Shown here piece after piece: positions 17,549-25,987 of a DNA stretch of 64,000 bases. The stretch covers positions 62,001 through 126,000 of the forward strand of contig JAYFNX010000014.1 of NCBI GenBank assembly GCA_034933245.1, in the 5' to 3' direction. Every line of letters starts with the position of its first letter. Positions within the stretch are counted from its first letter, which is position 1. The notes beneath the pieces were generated by a model. It made no database searches. It was not told where the DNA came from and saw nothing but the letters and a program-made list of their open reading frames with translations. The stretch comes from Pelethousia sp034933245. GTDB lineage: Bacteria; Bacillota; Clostridia; Christensenellales; CAG-138. The translations under genes and the position numbers were made by a program.

Positions 17549-18097
17549 ATGCCAAGCGGTACGGATCGCCGTGTACGTCGCACACGCAAGCTGTTGCAAG
17601 ATGGGTTATTGAGTCTGCTACAGGTTAAGCCCCTAGCCGATATCACCGTGAAAGAACTGGCCGAGCATGCGGATGTGGCCAGGGCCACGGTCTATGTTCA
17701 TTTCAAGGACCCGGCGGATGTACTTCTTCAGTTGGAAGAGACCATTTATTCTGAGATGGATGGGCTCCTTAGCAGGCATACGCCGGCGGAATTTGCAAAA
17801 AATCCGATTCCGCTCTTGACGGATTTGTTTGCCTACATGCAAGCATCCCGTTCCTGTTTCGAAGTGCTGGCGGGAGAGTTTGGGGATCGTTCTTTTATGC
17901 ATGACCTGCGCTCCCTTTGTGTGGAATGGGTTACGGCGGCCTTACACCTGCGTTACCCTAAGATGGAGGAGTCCTTCATCGCCTATCAAGCAATCTTTTT
18001 GGTGGGAGGCTATGAAAATCTTCTGCGCCGCTGGGTCTCTTCCGGCTGTAAGGAGACCCCCGCGGAGTTGGCCCGCCTGGCAGCGCAGATTATCTGA
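17549..18097 (+). CDS. TetR/AcrR family transcription regulator
   Basis: A 182-residue regulator. The N-terminal helix-turn-helix is clear: RRTRKLLQDGLLSLLQ, ITVKELAEHADVARATVYVHF. The C-terminal ligand domain is unassigned. I chose the start at 17549 because AAGGA lies at good spacing; an ATG nine codons earlier lacks a ribosome binding site. It stands between a membrane-protein gene and the surface-protein gene, either of which could be a target. The ligand is unknown. Confidence 0.85.
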   Translation: MPSGTDRRVRRTRKLLQDGLLSLLQVKPLADITVKELAEHADVARATVYVHFKDPADVLLQLEETIYSEMDGLLSRHTPAEFAKNPIPLLTDLFAYMQASRSCFEVLAGEFGDRSFMHDLRSLCVEWVTAALHLRYPKMEESFIAYQAIFLVGGYENLLRRWVSSGCKETPAELARLAAQII

Positions 18098-18128
18098 CCT
18101 TTCCGGCATAAACTATCGGGTCTGTATG

Positions 18129-18160
18129 AAATATTCCGCATGCCGGAATATTTTTATTTT
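18129..18160 (+). terminator. Terminator after the TetR gene
   Basis: Perfect 10-bp stem AAATATTCCG/CGGAATATTT, 5-nt loop, then a T-rich run. Confidence 0.85.
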
Positions 18161-18246
18161 ACCTATAAATTTTCGCTATTTTGTATAGAACCTTTCATAA
18201 TCCCATATTTATGTCAATTATATTTCATTTTAATTAAATGTTTGCA

Positions 18247-18275
18247 TTGACTTTATTACAAAAAAGAAATAATAT
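18247..18275 (+). promoter_or_regulatory. Promoter of the surface-protein gene
   Basis: TTGACT, 17 bases, TAATAT in a very AT-rich stretch, 55 bp upstream of the start codon. The AT-rich upstream region (18170-18245) may act as an UP element. Confidence 0.55.
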
Positions 18276-18330
18276 TGGACTGTGCAGAGGGAAACGGCAC
18301 AATAAACTTTTTGAAAGGGAATAAAAGACC

Positions 18331-19251
18331 ATGAAAAAACTCTTTTCTATCGTTCTGGCAGTTGCGATGGTTCTTTCCGTCGCTTCCGTTGCTTTTGCCG
18401 GCGCCTGGGATAAGGCTGCCCCCGCTTCCGATGCTTTCGGCTACAAAATCGAAGTTGTCAAGTTCACCCGTTCCACCGGCGCTCTGGGCTCCTCTACCTA
18501 CAATGTAGATCCCAACGCTACCGCGGTAAACGGCGCTGATGTGTATTTTGCCATCAAGCTGACCGTGCCCGATCTGAAGGCCACCGATAACGTTCGCATC
18601 AATGCGAAGGCTACCGTTTCCTTCACCGCTATCGGCGGCGCCGCCACCCCCGTTGCCGACCTGGATATCTCCGCTTTGGCCGCTGGCGTTTACTACTATG
18701 ACAACGCCACCCAGACCTTTGATACCATCAGCAACCTGTCCCCCGTTTCCCCTGTGTATAACTTCACCTGCCAGGATACCGAAACCGCCAAGGTTTCCGC
18801 TAAGGTCGTTTCCGAGCGTCCTCTGGCCGGTCCCTTCACGGTTGGCGATTACACTGTAAGCACCACCGCGACCACCGTTATCTTTGCTGATTCCACCGCC
18901 GCCAACACCGTCACCTTCACCCGTGACTCCAGCAATGGCAAAGTTTCCGCCGTTGCCGTGGCCGGCACCGATGCTCAGTTTGTTGCCAAGCTGTACACCT
19001 ACCTTGGCATCACCGCTGCTGACATCTCCGACGGTAAGGTCTACATGAGCGATGACAACCTCCGCGCTTTCGCCGGCTTCGCTTACAAGACCACTTCCGA
19101 GGCTACCTGGAAGGCTAACAGCACCCCCATCATCCTTGACCCCACCATCTCCATCCCGAAGACCGGTGACAACGCCAGCGTGATTGGCTTTGCCATGATC
19201 ATGGTCGCCATCGTCGCCGCTGCTGTGGCCGTCAAGAAGGTCAACGCGTAA
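18331..19251 (+). CDS. Secreted surface protein with sortase-like IPKTG tail
   Basis: A 306-residue protein with a signal peptide (cleavage near SVAFAGA, residue 23), a Thr/Ala/Ser-rich ectodomain of about 245 residues with a few aromatic blocks, and a C-terminal IPKTGD (residues 275-280) followed by a hydrophobic helix and the basic end KKVNA. This is the layout of a wall-anchored sortase substrate with an unusual motif, or of a C-terminally membrane-anchored protein. Codons are strongly biased to a few C-ending triplets, unlike the neighbours, which suggests very high expression. No sortase gene is in the window. The ectodomain is not recognised. Confidence 0.75.
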   Translation: MKKLFSIVLAVAMVLSVASVAFAGAWDKAAPASDAFGYKIEVVKFTRSTGALGSSTYNVDPNATAVNGADVYFAIKLTVPDLKATDNVRINAKATVSFTAIGGAATPVADLDISALAAGVYYYDNATQTFDTISNLSPVSPVYNFTCQDTETAKVSAKVVSERPLAGPFTVGDYTVSTTATTVIFADSTAANTVTFTRDSSNGKVSAVAVAGTDAQFVAKLYTYLGITAADISDGKVYMSDDNLRAFAGFAYKTTSEATWKANSTPIILDPTISIPKTGDNASVIGFAMIMVAIVAAAVAVKKVNA

Positions 19252-19262
19252 CATCAACTAAC

Positions 19263-19364
19263 CATGCGGGGCGGTTCTTACCGCTCCGCATCTCACGAAA
19301 CCACACTGGCAATGTGCCGTCTCCCGATACACGCCGCCGGCGGGCCTTGCCCGCCGGCGGTTTT
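19263..19364 (+). terminator. Two-hairpin 3' region of the surface-protein gene
   Basis: A 12-bp stem with one G-U pair (ATGCGGGGCGGT/ACCGCTCCGCAT) at about 19264-19291 without T-run is followed by a perfect 12-bp terminator stem CCGCCGGCGGGC/GCCCGCCGGCGG (19334-19360) with loop CTT and TTTT. The first hairpin may protect the message. Confidence 0.8.
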
Positions 19365-19443
19365 CTATGCTGTAAAACAAACATCCTTCCATGGGGATTT
19401 CTCCCTGCATTTGGGTGAAAATCTGTATATCGTTTTATCCGAA

Positions 19444-19471
19444 TTGATGATATGATAGATATCGATACAAT
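19444..19471 (+). promoter_or_regulatory. Promoter of trkA
   Basis: TTGATG, 16 bases, TACAAT, ending about 20 bp before the trkA start. Confidence 0.5.
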
Positions 19472-19491
19472 GTGGGGAGGATCGGGGTAAT

Positions 19492-20853
19492 ATGAACATT
19501 GTGATCGTGGGGGATGGAAAGGTGGGTTACACCCTTACCGAACACCTGTCCAAAGAGGGCCACGACGTTACCGTAATCGACAACCGACCGGAAAGCCTAG
19601 CCCAGTCCATGAACGCCCAAGACGTGTTCTGTGTGGAGGGGAATGGCGTAAACTACAGCGTACAAATAGAAGCGGGCGTGCCAAAGGCGGACCTGCTCAT
19701 CGCAGCCACCAGCCGGGATGAAATCAATATGCTATGCTGCATGGTAGCCAAAAAGCTGGGTGCGAAGCATACCATCGCACGGGTGCGGGATCCGGAATAT
19801 CAAAAGCAGATGCTCTTCCTAAAGGAGGAACTTGGCCTTTCCATGACGGTGAACCCCGAAATGGCCGCCGCCGTGGATATCTCCCGCATGCTGCGCTTCT
19901 CAGCGGCCATCAATGTGGATTCCTTTGCCAAAGGCAGAGTGGAGATCGTTGAATTTAAGGTAAAGGATGGCAGCCCCTTGATCGGCCTTGCCTTGATGGA
20001 GCTGAACCGCAAGTTTCAAACCCGGGTTCTCGTTTGCGTGGTCAGCCGGGACGACCAGCCCCATATCCCCCGGGGGGATTTTATCATCCAAGAAGGGGAT
20101 AGGCTAAACGTGGTTGCGGCGCCTCATGATATTAGCGCATTTTTCAGGGCGACCGGCATGCTGCAGCGCCGTGCGAAAAGCATCATGATCGTTGGCGGTG
20201 GCCGTATCGCGCATTATTTGGCCAGCCAATTGCTGGATAGCGGCATACAGGTAAAGATCATTGAGCGGGACGAGGCCCGTTGCCATGCCCTCAGCGAGCT
20301 TTTTCCCAAGGCGGAGATTCTCCACGGGGACGGCACCGACCAGGAACTTCTGCATGAAGAGGGGCTCCATACCGTGGATGCCTTTATTTCGCTTACGGGG
20401 ATTGATGAGGAAAACATCATTCTCTCCATGTATGCTCAATCCTGCAAGGTTGACAAAGTGATTACCAAGGTGAACAATGGGCGTTTCATCAATATGCTGA
20501 ACGGCTCCGGCTTGGAGGGGTTCATCTCTCCCAAATCCGTGGCCACCCAGCGGATTCTCAGCTATGTAAGGGCCATGCAAAACGCCTCGGGCAGCAATGT
20601 GGAAACCCTTTATCCCCTGGCGGACGGCCATGTGGAAGCCCTGGAATTTCGGGTGCGGGCCGGTTCCCTATGCGCCGGGGTACCCCTTAAAGACCTGTCC
20701 ATCCGCAAGAACGTGCTCATCGGGGCTATTATCCGCCGCGGCAAGTGCATCATTCCAGGCGGCGAGGACATGATTGAGCCTGGGGACTCGGTTATCATCG
20801 TTACGACTTTACAGGGATTGCAGGAAATGGATACCATATTGGATGACATCTGA
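19492..20853 (+). CDS. trkA: Trk potassium uptake regulatory protein TrkA
   Basis: A 453-residue cytoplasmic protein with two RCK modules, each with an NAD-binding Rossmann fold and a TrkA-C domain: IVIVGDGKVGYTL at residue 2 and IMIVGGGRIAHYL near 227, with C-terminal domains around 140-220 and 370-450. It forms the gating ring on TrkH. In this class NAD(H), ATP or cyclic di-AMP are known ligands. GGGGAGG precedes the ATG. It is followed by trkH 104 bp downstream. Confidence 0.95.
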   Translation: MNIVIVGDGKVGYTLTEHLSKEGHDVTVIDNRPESLAQSMNAQDVFCVEGNGVNYSVQIEAGVPKADLLIAATSRDEINMLCCMVAKKLGAKHTIARVRDPEYQKQMLFLKEELGLSMTVNPEMAAAVDISRMLRFSAAINVDSFAKGRVEIVEFKVKDGSPLIGLALMELNRKFQTRVLVCVVSRDDQPHIPRGDFIIQEGDRLNVVAAPHDISAFFRATGMLQRRAKSIMIVGGGRIAHYLASQLLDSGIQVKIIERDEARCHALSELFPKAEILHGDGTDQELLHEEGLHTVDAFISLTGIDEENIILSMYAQSCKVDKVITKVNNGRFINMLNGSGLEGFISPKSVATQRILSYVRAMQNASGSNVETLYPLADGHVEALEFRVRAGSLCAGVPLKDLSIRKNVLIGAIIRRGKCIIPGGEDMIEPGDSVIIVTTLQGLQEMDTILDDI

Positions 20854-20882
20854 ACGGCCAGGGGGGAACCCTTCCCGGCCGT
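20854..20882 (+). other. Hairpin between trkA and trkH
   Basis: Stem ACGGCC/GGCCGT around GGG/CCC, no proper T-run. It may be an attenuating or stabilising element; an AT-rich segment (20890-20920) just after it could carry a separate trkH promoter. Confidence 0.45.
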
Positions 20883-20957
20883 GCACATTTTGGCCATATA
20901 TGATATTATAAATTCAAAGTATCACCCGGGCCCGGCTCCGGACGCGGAGGCGATAGC

Positions 20958-22388
20958 ATGAACTACCGGCTTACAATAAGAATTTTGAGCTATGCTCTGC
21001 TCACGGAAGCGGCCCTTTTGCTTCTGCCCCTGAGCGTAGCCTTTTATTATCACGAAAACCCCGTACCTTTTATGCAAACCCTGGGCCTATTGGTTATTTG
21101 CGGCGGGGCGCTGCGGCTATTCCCCGTTCGTTCCAACGGATTTTACGCCAGGGAAGGGTTTGTGGCCGTGGCGCTCACTTGGATTGCCATGTCCGCATTT
21201 GGTGCGCTGCCCTTTGTGCTCTCCGGGGAGATCCCCCATTATGTGGACGCCCTTTTTGAAACCGTTTCAGGCTTTACCACCACCGGCGCCTCCATTTTAT
21301 CCAATGTAGAAGCCATGAGCAAAGGCCTCCTCTTTTGGCGCAGCTTTACCCATTGGATCGGCGGCATGGGTGTGCTGGTGTTTATTCTGGCCGTTTTACC
21401 CACGGTGGAGGACCGTTCCATTCACATTATGCGAGCGGAAGTTCCCGGGCCCTTGGTTTCCAAACTGGTTCCCCGCACACGCAACACCGCGGCCATTCTT
21501 TACCGCATCTATATCGTGATGACCCTGCTGCAAATGGGCCTGCTGATGGCGGGTGGAATGCCTGCCTTTGATGCCGCCGTCCATACGTTCGGCACGGCGG
21601 GCACCGGCGGCTTCGGCAGCAAGAACAACAGCATCGCCTATTACAACAGCGCTTATATAGACATCGTGATCGGCGTGTTCATGGTGCTTTTCAGCATAAA
21701 CTTCAACCTTTATTTCCTGCTGCTCCTGCGCCAGTTCAAATCCGTATTTAAAAATGAAGAGCTGCTCTACTACCTGTGCATCATTGCGGCGGTCACCCTT
21801 GTTATCGCGGTTGATATTTACCATGCGTACGGCGGCCAGTCCCTGCGCTACGCCTTCTTTCAGGTATCCTCCATCATCTCCACCACGGGCTTTTCCACGG
21901 CCAATTTTTCCGCGTGGCCCCAATTGTCCCGCAACCTGCTGCTTGGTGTGATGTTCATAGGCGGGTGCGCAGGTGGAACGGGAGGCGGCCTCAAGGTAAG
22001 CCGCTGCATTATCCTGGCCAAATCCTCCCTGGCGGAAATCCATCATATGCTTCACCCCCGCTCCATCCGGCGCATTACGCTGGATGAAAAGCCGGTGGCA
22101 AATCAAACGATTCATGGAACCCTGGTGTTCTTCGCCTTGTACATGGCCATCATCATGGTATCCTTGCTCCTGGTCTCCCTGGATAATTTTGATTTCACCA
22201 GCACGTTTTCCGGCGTGCTTGCCTGCATAAGCAACATCGGCCCCGGTCTGGATGCTGTGGGCCCTGCGGGCAACTACGGTGCGCTTTCCTATTTTTCCAA
22301 GTGCGTACTCTCCATGGACATGTTGCTGGGCCGTTTGGAGATCTTCCCCGTGATCGTCTTATTTTCCGCTCTGCGGCGCAGGGGCTAG
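20958..22388 (+). CDS. trkH: Trk potassium channel subunit TrkH
   Basis: A 476-residue membrane protein of the TrkH/KtrB family, with four pore-loop repeats: SGFTTTGASIL, GTAGTGGFGSK, TTGFSTANF and the SNIGPGLDAVGP segment. Together with TrkA it forms a potassium uptake system. GGAGGCG is upstream of the ATG. It lies downstream of trkA and just upstream of the C39-like gene. Confidence 0.95.
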   Translation: MNYRLTIRILSYALLTEAALLLLPLSVAFYYHENPVPFMQTLGLLVICGGALRLFPVRSNGFYAREGFVAVALTWIAMSAFGALPFVLSGEIPHYVDALFETVSGFTTTGASILSNVEAMSKGLLFWRSFTHWIGGMGVLVFILAVLPTVEDRSIHIMRAEVPGPLVSKLVPRTRNTAAILYRIYIVMTLLQMGLLMAGGMPAFDAAVHTFGTAGTGGFGSKNNSIAYYNSAYIDIVIGVFMVLFSINFNLYFLLLLRQFKSVFKNEELLYYLCIIAAVTLVIAVDIYHAYGGQSLRYAFFQVSSIISTTGFSTANFSAWPQLSRNLLLGVMFIGGCAGGTGGGLKVSRCIILAKSSLAEIHHMLHPRSIRRITLDEKPVANQTIHGTLVFFALYMAIIMVSLLLVSLDNFDFTSTFSGVLACISNIGPGLDAVGPAGNYGALSYFSKCVLSMDMLLGRLEIFPVIVLFSALRRRG

Positions 22389-22391
22389 CCC

Positions 22392-22868
22392 ATGTTCGAG
22401 CCCATCCATAACCAAAAAACCTGCCCAAAGGAGCGCGGCAGCTATGGAAAGCACGGCAGCATCGCGGCCAACGGCTGCGGCGCCATCGCCGTTTACAACG
22501 CCTGCCTGATGCTGGGGTATCCTGTTCCGGCCAATGAGATTTTTCCCGTTTTGGGTAAAAGCGCCCTGCTGGGCGGCCGGATGGGAACCAGTCCCTTTGC
22601 CCTCCGCCGCTACCTGAAAGGACGGGGCATCCGTTTGCATACCTATTGGCAAACCGCTTCCATCAAGCGGCACGAAGCTTACATCGTCCTGTATATCTTC
22701 CGCCGGGGCTGCCGGCTTTTTGGCCATTATATCGCCCTTGCTCCGCAAGGCAAAGGATTTATGGCGCTTAACGATGGCGCAGGCGGCCAGCCCAGGCGTT
22801 ATGAAGCCCTTTCGGATATAAAAAAGATCCATGGAGCCTTATTCTTATGGATTTTAGGCTTGCGTTAA
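22392..22868 (+). CDS. C39-like putative cysteine peptidase
   Basis: A 158-residue protein without signal peptide. ANGCGAIAVYNACLMLG near residue 27 and GHYIALAPQGKGFMALND near 113 look like the Cys and His/Asp blocks of papain-like C39_2 domains, and the GTSPFALRRYLKGRG segment between them is also typical. It begins three bases after the trkH stop, so it is co-transcribed and probably translationally coupled. Whether it cuts peptides, and why it is tied to potassium uptake, is unknown. Confidence 0.6.
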   Translation: MFEPIHNQKTCPKERGSYGKHGSIAANGCGAIAVYNACLMLGYPVPANEIFPVLGKSALLGGRMGTSPFALRRYLKGRGIRLHTYWQTASIKRHEAYIVLYIFRRGCRLFGHYIALAPQGKGFMALNDGAGGQPRRYEALSDIKKIHGALFLWILGLR

Positions 22869-22885
22869 TTCCCGCATAAAGCGAC

Positions 22886-22925
22886 GGTCCGGCTCATTTA
22901 AAATGGGCCGGACCTACTTTTATTT
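22886..22925 (+). terminator. Terminator of the trk operon
   Basis: Stem GGTCCGGC(tCAT)/(ATGg)GCCGGACC followed by TACTTTTATTT. Confidence 0.85.
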
Positions 22926-22952
22926 GGTATGCCTATATGCTTTGCTTCGCCG

Positions 22953-23699
22953 TTAATTTACAGGCGCACGTCTTAGAAGTAGCCAGCTTCCCAAGGCAAA
23001 GAAAATAGCGAGAGCGAAAGATAGCACAGCGGTTAGGGCCAACGTGCTGGAAAAGGCGTGAATAAACCCGCCTATAAGCGAAGCCAGGGCGTGTGCCACA
23101 ACCGGGTGGGTACCCAAATAAACGGGGATGCCAATGAAGAGCGTAACCGGCACGGCAATGGAGACAGCCACCTTCCCCAGCTTGTTGAGCCTGTAATAGA
23201 GCAGGGAAACCGCCATGCCCCCCAAACAAGCAGGCAGGCTTTGGAAGAAAATATAGCCCATGCCGCTCAGCATGGCCGCAACCCTGTTCTTCCCCTCAGC
23301 CATGCCCATGAGCTGGTAAATTGAAACGATTTTGATTTGAGGGGCAACCCAGCCGCTAACAAGCCGGAACAGTTCCAGCAGCAAGCCGCCTGTTACCGCC
23401 AAAACAATGGCCAGGAACACGGCCAAGATTAGCTGAAGCACAAAAGTGGTGGGCCGGCCACAACCATTTTGCAGGAAAAGGCGCAAGTCCTCCCGGACGG
23501 ATACGATGCCCGTCACGAAGGCAAAGATGGCGGCCGCTACTTCAAATCCGTTTAAGTGCAAACTGTCGCTTCCCAAGCCCACGGCCATAATAAGGCCTGC
23601 AAGCCATACGAGCGCCATAACAATGATGAATATTCGGATGCTGCGCAGGCTGGTCCATAGATCATAGAGCAGCGCAGCCTTGAGATTCATGCGTTTCAT
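22953..23699 (-). CDS. ABC transporter permease of the YtrA-type operon
   Basis: A 248-residue membrane protein with six or so helices and no recognised motif beyond this. It starts at MKRMNLKAALLYDLW; the ATG overlaps the ATPase stop codon in an ATGA junction, so the two are translationally coupled. A longer upstream extension in the same frame is only the antisense-like shadow of the ATPase frame and is not used. Together with the ATPase it should form an exporter or sensor complex. Confidence 0.85.
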   Translation of the reverse strand: MKRMNLKAALLYDLWTSLRSIRIFIIVMALVWLAGLIMAVGLGSDSLHLNGFEVAAAIFAFVTGIVSVREDLRLFLQNGCGRPTTFVLQLILAVFLAIVLAVTGGLLLELFRLVSGWVAPQIKIVSIYQLMGMAEGKNRVAAMLSGMGYIFFQSLPACLGGMAVSLLYYRLNKLGKVAVSIAVPVTLFIGIPVYLGTHPVVAHALASLIGGFIHAFSSTLALTAVLSFALAIFFALGSWLLLRRAPVN

Positions 23700-24547
23700 T
23701 TGCTTTCCTCCTCCATGAGCGCAATAAAATATCCTTGCAGGTCCGCCCGGCCCAATTCCAGGCCCGCCGGACAGGTCATAGGCTTGGCGCCTTCTACGTA
23801 AGCCGTTTTCAGCCCGCCGAGGCTGGAAACAGACAGCACCTTGCGGCTGGCCAAATATGCATCCACGGCGCCGGCCGGCCCGGCTACGGTATGGGTGCCG
23901 GCCAGAAGCTCTTCGGCCGGTGCGTTGCGAAGAATGTGGCCCCGGTGTAAGATCACGGCATGGCCGATGAAGGGGGCCGCCTCCTGGATCAGGTGGGTGG
24001 AAAGAAGGATACAACAGGAACGCTCCGCAAAAAGCTCGATTAGAAGCTTGTAAAACAGATCCCTATGCCGGGCATCTAAGCCCAGCACGGGCTCATCCAG
24101 CAGCAGATAGGGCGCGCCCACGCAGATGGCTAAAACAATGCGGAAAATGGAACGGTACCCCGTAGAAAGAGCTGTGATCTTGCTCTTTATGTTCAACCCA
24201 AACCGCTCGGCCAGTTCCTTGGCTCGATCCTCGGAAAAGGCCGGATAAAAATAGCGGGTCGTTTCAAAAGCGCGGGCCACCCGCATATCTTCCGGATACA
24301 GGTTCTTCTCCCCCAGCATAAAAAGCCTGCCCAGCGCCCAATCGTTATCCGCCACGGGAACGTTATCCAGTAAGACCTCCCCCGCGTCCGGATAAAGCCT
24401 GCTGGTGAGAATGTTAAGCAGCGTGGTTTTTCCCGCGCCGTTGTTGCCCAAAAGGCCGTAGATGCCAGGGGATTCCAACTGCAAGGATACGCCGTCCAAG
24501 GCCTGCACTTGCCCAAAGCGTTTGGATACGTTTTTAACTTCAATCAT
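23696..24547 (-). CDS. ABC transporter ATP-binding protein with degenerate signature
   Basis: A 283-residue ATPase: Walker A GNNGAGKTT, Walker B YLLLDEPVLGLD, switch His in LSTHL. The signature motif is not LSGGQ but LSTGYRS, as seen in some YtrB-like and other exporter ATPases. After about residue 215 there is a C-terminal extension. Start and stop overlap the neighbours by four bases (ATGA), so gntR, ATPase and permease genes are one coupled operon. Confidence 0.9.
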   Translation of the reverse strand: MIEVKNVSKRFGQVQALDGVSLQLESPGIYGLLGNNGAGKTTLLNILTSRLYPDAGEVLLDNVPVADNDWALGRLFMLGEKNLYPEDMRVARAFETTRYFYPAFSEDRAKELAERFGLNIKSKITALSTGYRSIFRIVLAICVGAPYLLLDEPVLGLDARHRDLFYKLLIELFAERSCCILLSTHLIQEAAPFIGHAVILHRGHILRNAPAEELLAGTHTVAGPAGAVDAYLASRKVLSVSSLGGLKTAYVEGAKPMTCPAGLELGRADLQGYFIALMEEESK

Positions 24548-24915
24548 ACCTGCGCCGCTCCCTTTCGGATCATTTCCATCACATCTTCCCTTGAAAGGCC
24601 CAGCTTGCGAGCCTCTTCCAGGAGGGGTTCAATATAGCCTACATAGAAGCGCCCTCGCCGCACCTCCGCCAGCCGTGCCCGGGCTCCGGTGGATACGAAC
24701 ATACCGAGCCCCCTTTTCTTATAAAGCAGGCCTTGCTCCACCAAGAGGTTCACTCCCTTCAGGGCTGTAGCCGGGTTAATCTTGCAGTTCACCGATAGCT
24801 CGGTAATGGAGGGTACTTGGCTTTCCTCAGGATAGGCACCCGAGAGGATCGCTTCTTCCAGCAATTCCGCCACCTGCAAAAACAGGGGGCGGTCCTCATC
24901 CAGACCCAGTATCAA
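24544..24915 (-). CDS. GntR-family regulator (YtrA subfamily)
   Basis: A 123-residue regulator: winged helix-turn-helix (DRPLFLQVAELLEEAI, VPSITELSVNCKINPATALKGVNLL) and a short C-terminal helix pair, the YtrA layout. I choose the TTG start at 24915: the protein then begins (M)ILGLDEDRPLFLQ as in relatives, and GAGAGGAG lies eight bases upstream. A GTG start at 24951 would fall inside the operator. YtrA-type regulators control cell-wall-stress ABC operons and repress themselves; here the operator at 24942-24965 fits this. Confidence 0.88.
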   Translation of the reverse strand: MILGLDEDRPLFLQVAELLEEAILSGAYPEESQVPSITELSVNCKINPATALKGVNLLVEQGLLYKKRGLGMFVSTGARARLAEVRRGRFYVGYIEPLLEEARKLGLSREDVMEMIRKGAAQV

Positions 24916-24941
24916 AGGATCAACTCCTCTCCTCGTTATCT

Positions 24942-24965
24942 GGTTAGCCACTCAAGTAACTAACC
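24942..24965. promoter_or_regulatory. Probable GntR/YtrA operator
   Basis: A 24-bp dyad: outer arms GGTTAG and CTAACC, inner ACT and AGT, each separated by two unpaired bases. It lies between the -10 box (24975) and the TTG start, covering the region just after the transcription start, as expected for a repressor site. Confidence 0.7.
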
Positions 24966-24974
24966 GCATGACGT

Positions 24975-25003
24975 AGTATAGCATCCGTTTTTCCTTCTGT
25001 CAA
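24975..25003 (-). promoter_or_regulatory. Sigma-A promoter of the GntR-ABC operon
   Basis: Minus strand TTGACA, 17 bases, TATACT with extended TGC, an almost ideal promoter. Confidence 0.85.
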
Positions 25004-25031
25004 CCATCTTTTTTCAGAAGCCCGGAGGCTC

Positions 25032-25060
25032 TTGTTCCCAAGCGCCGCTTGTGCTATAGT
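25032..25060 (+). promoter_or_regulatory. Promoter of the EamA transporter gene
   Basis: TTGTTC, 17 bases, TATAGT with extended TGC. It implies a leader of only a few bases, so translation starts at one of the ATGs at 25068, 25074 or 25077. Confidence 0.6.
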
Positions 25061-25073
25061 GGAGCCTATGGAT

Positions 25074-25964
25074 ATGATGTCGTTCAATGAAAGAACAAGG
25101 CGCAACCTTGCAAATTGTATGCTGTTACTCACCGGGGCCCTCTGGGGCGGTGGGTTTGTCGTGATGAAAAACGCACTGGATTCCATTTCTACAAACTATC
25201 TTCTGGCCATCCGTTTCACCATGGGCGCCCTTGGCCTTTCCTATTCCCTCTTTTCCAAAAAGCATCCTCTGGAAAAGCGCACCTTGCTTGGGGGCTTGGT
25301 TACGGGTTTTTTCCTCTATACGGCCTTTGCGGCCCAAACGTATGGGCTCATGTTTACCACCGCAGGGAAAAATGCGCTGATTACGGCTGTATACGTGGTG
25401 TTGGTGCCTTTGCTCGTATGGCTTTGGAAGGGTCTGCGCCCATCCAGGCGGATCATGTTGGCGGCGCTGTTCATGTTGCTGGGCATTGCCCTGCTTTCCC
25501 TGGATGGGGAGAGCGGCGTAAACGTGGGGGATATGCTCACGCTCCTGTGCGGCATACTATATGCGATGCATATCTGTGCCGTAGATACCTTTGCGGACCG
25601 GGATGTGATGCAGCTCACCTGCCTTCAATTCGCCTTTGCGGCGGCCTTCAGCTGGCTTGGCGCTTTGGCCTTTGAAACCTTTCCCTCCCGGTTTACGCCG
25701 GCAATGGTAGGGGAGCTCGCCTATTGCGGCATCTGCGCCACCCTCCTGGCCCTGACCATGATGAATATCGGCATTAAATATGCCTCTCCCACCTACGCCT
25801 CCTTGTTTATGAGCACGGAATCCGCCTTTGGTTGTCTTTTCGGCGTGATTTTTCTAAAGGAGGCTTTTACCGGTCGTATGGCCATTGGCTGCCTGCTCAT
25901 CCTGGGCGCGCTGGTGCTTTCCCAGTTGCCGGAAAAGAAGGTCGCGGCCATGGAAACGCCTTAG
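25074..25964 (+). CDS. EamA/DMT-family transporter
   Basis: About 296 residues with ten helices in two EamA repeats: LLLTGALWGGGFVVMKNAL at the N-terminus, LGGLVTGFFLYTAF, and the second repeat ending in GVIFLKEAFTGRMAIGCLLILGALVLSQ. Exporter of unknown metabolite. The start at 25074 is nine bases after GGAG; 25068 is possible but too close to it. It is divergent from the GntR-ABC operon and followed 23 bp later by the DUF2461 gene. Confidence 0.87.
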   Translation: MMSFNERTRRNLANCMLLLTGALWGGGFVVMKNALDSISTNYLLAIRFTMGALGLSYSLFSKKHPLEKRTLLGGLVTGFFLYTAFAAQTYGLMFTTAGKNALITAVYVVLVPLLVWLWKGLRPSRRIMLAALFMLLGIALLSLDGESGVNVGDMLTLLCGILYAMHICAVDTFADRDVMQLTCLQFAFAAAFSWLGALAFETFPSRFTPAMVGELAYCGICATLLALTMMNIGIKYASPTYASLFMSTESAFGCLFGVIFLKEAFTGRMAIGCLLILGALVLSQLPEKKVAAMETP

Positions 25965-25987
25965 CTGAAAAAAGGAGCGAACATCCT

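Noticed and set aside
18256..19257. Long Gly-rich minus-strand frame of 333 codons
   Set aside because: It is the antisense of the codon-biased surface-protein gene, has no ribosome binding site and a non-natural composition.
23700..24014. N-terminal extension of the ABC permease
   Set aside because: Pro/Gly/Arg-rich sequence overlapping the ATPase gene; the ATGA junction at 23699 with a family-like start is clearly better.
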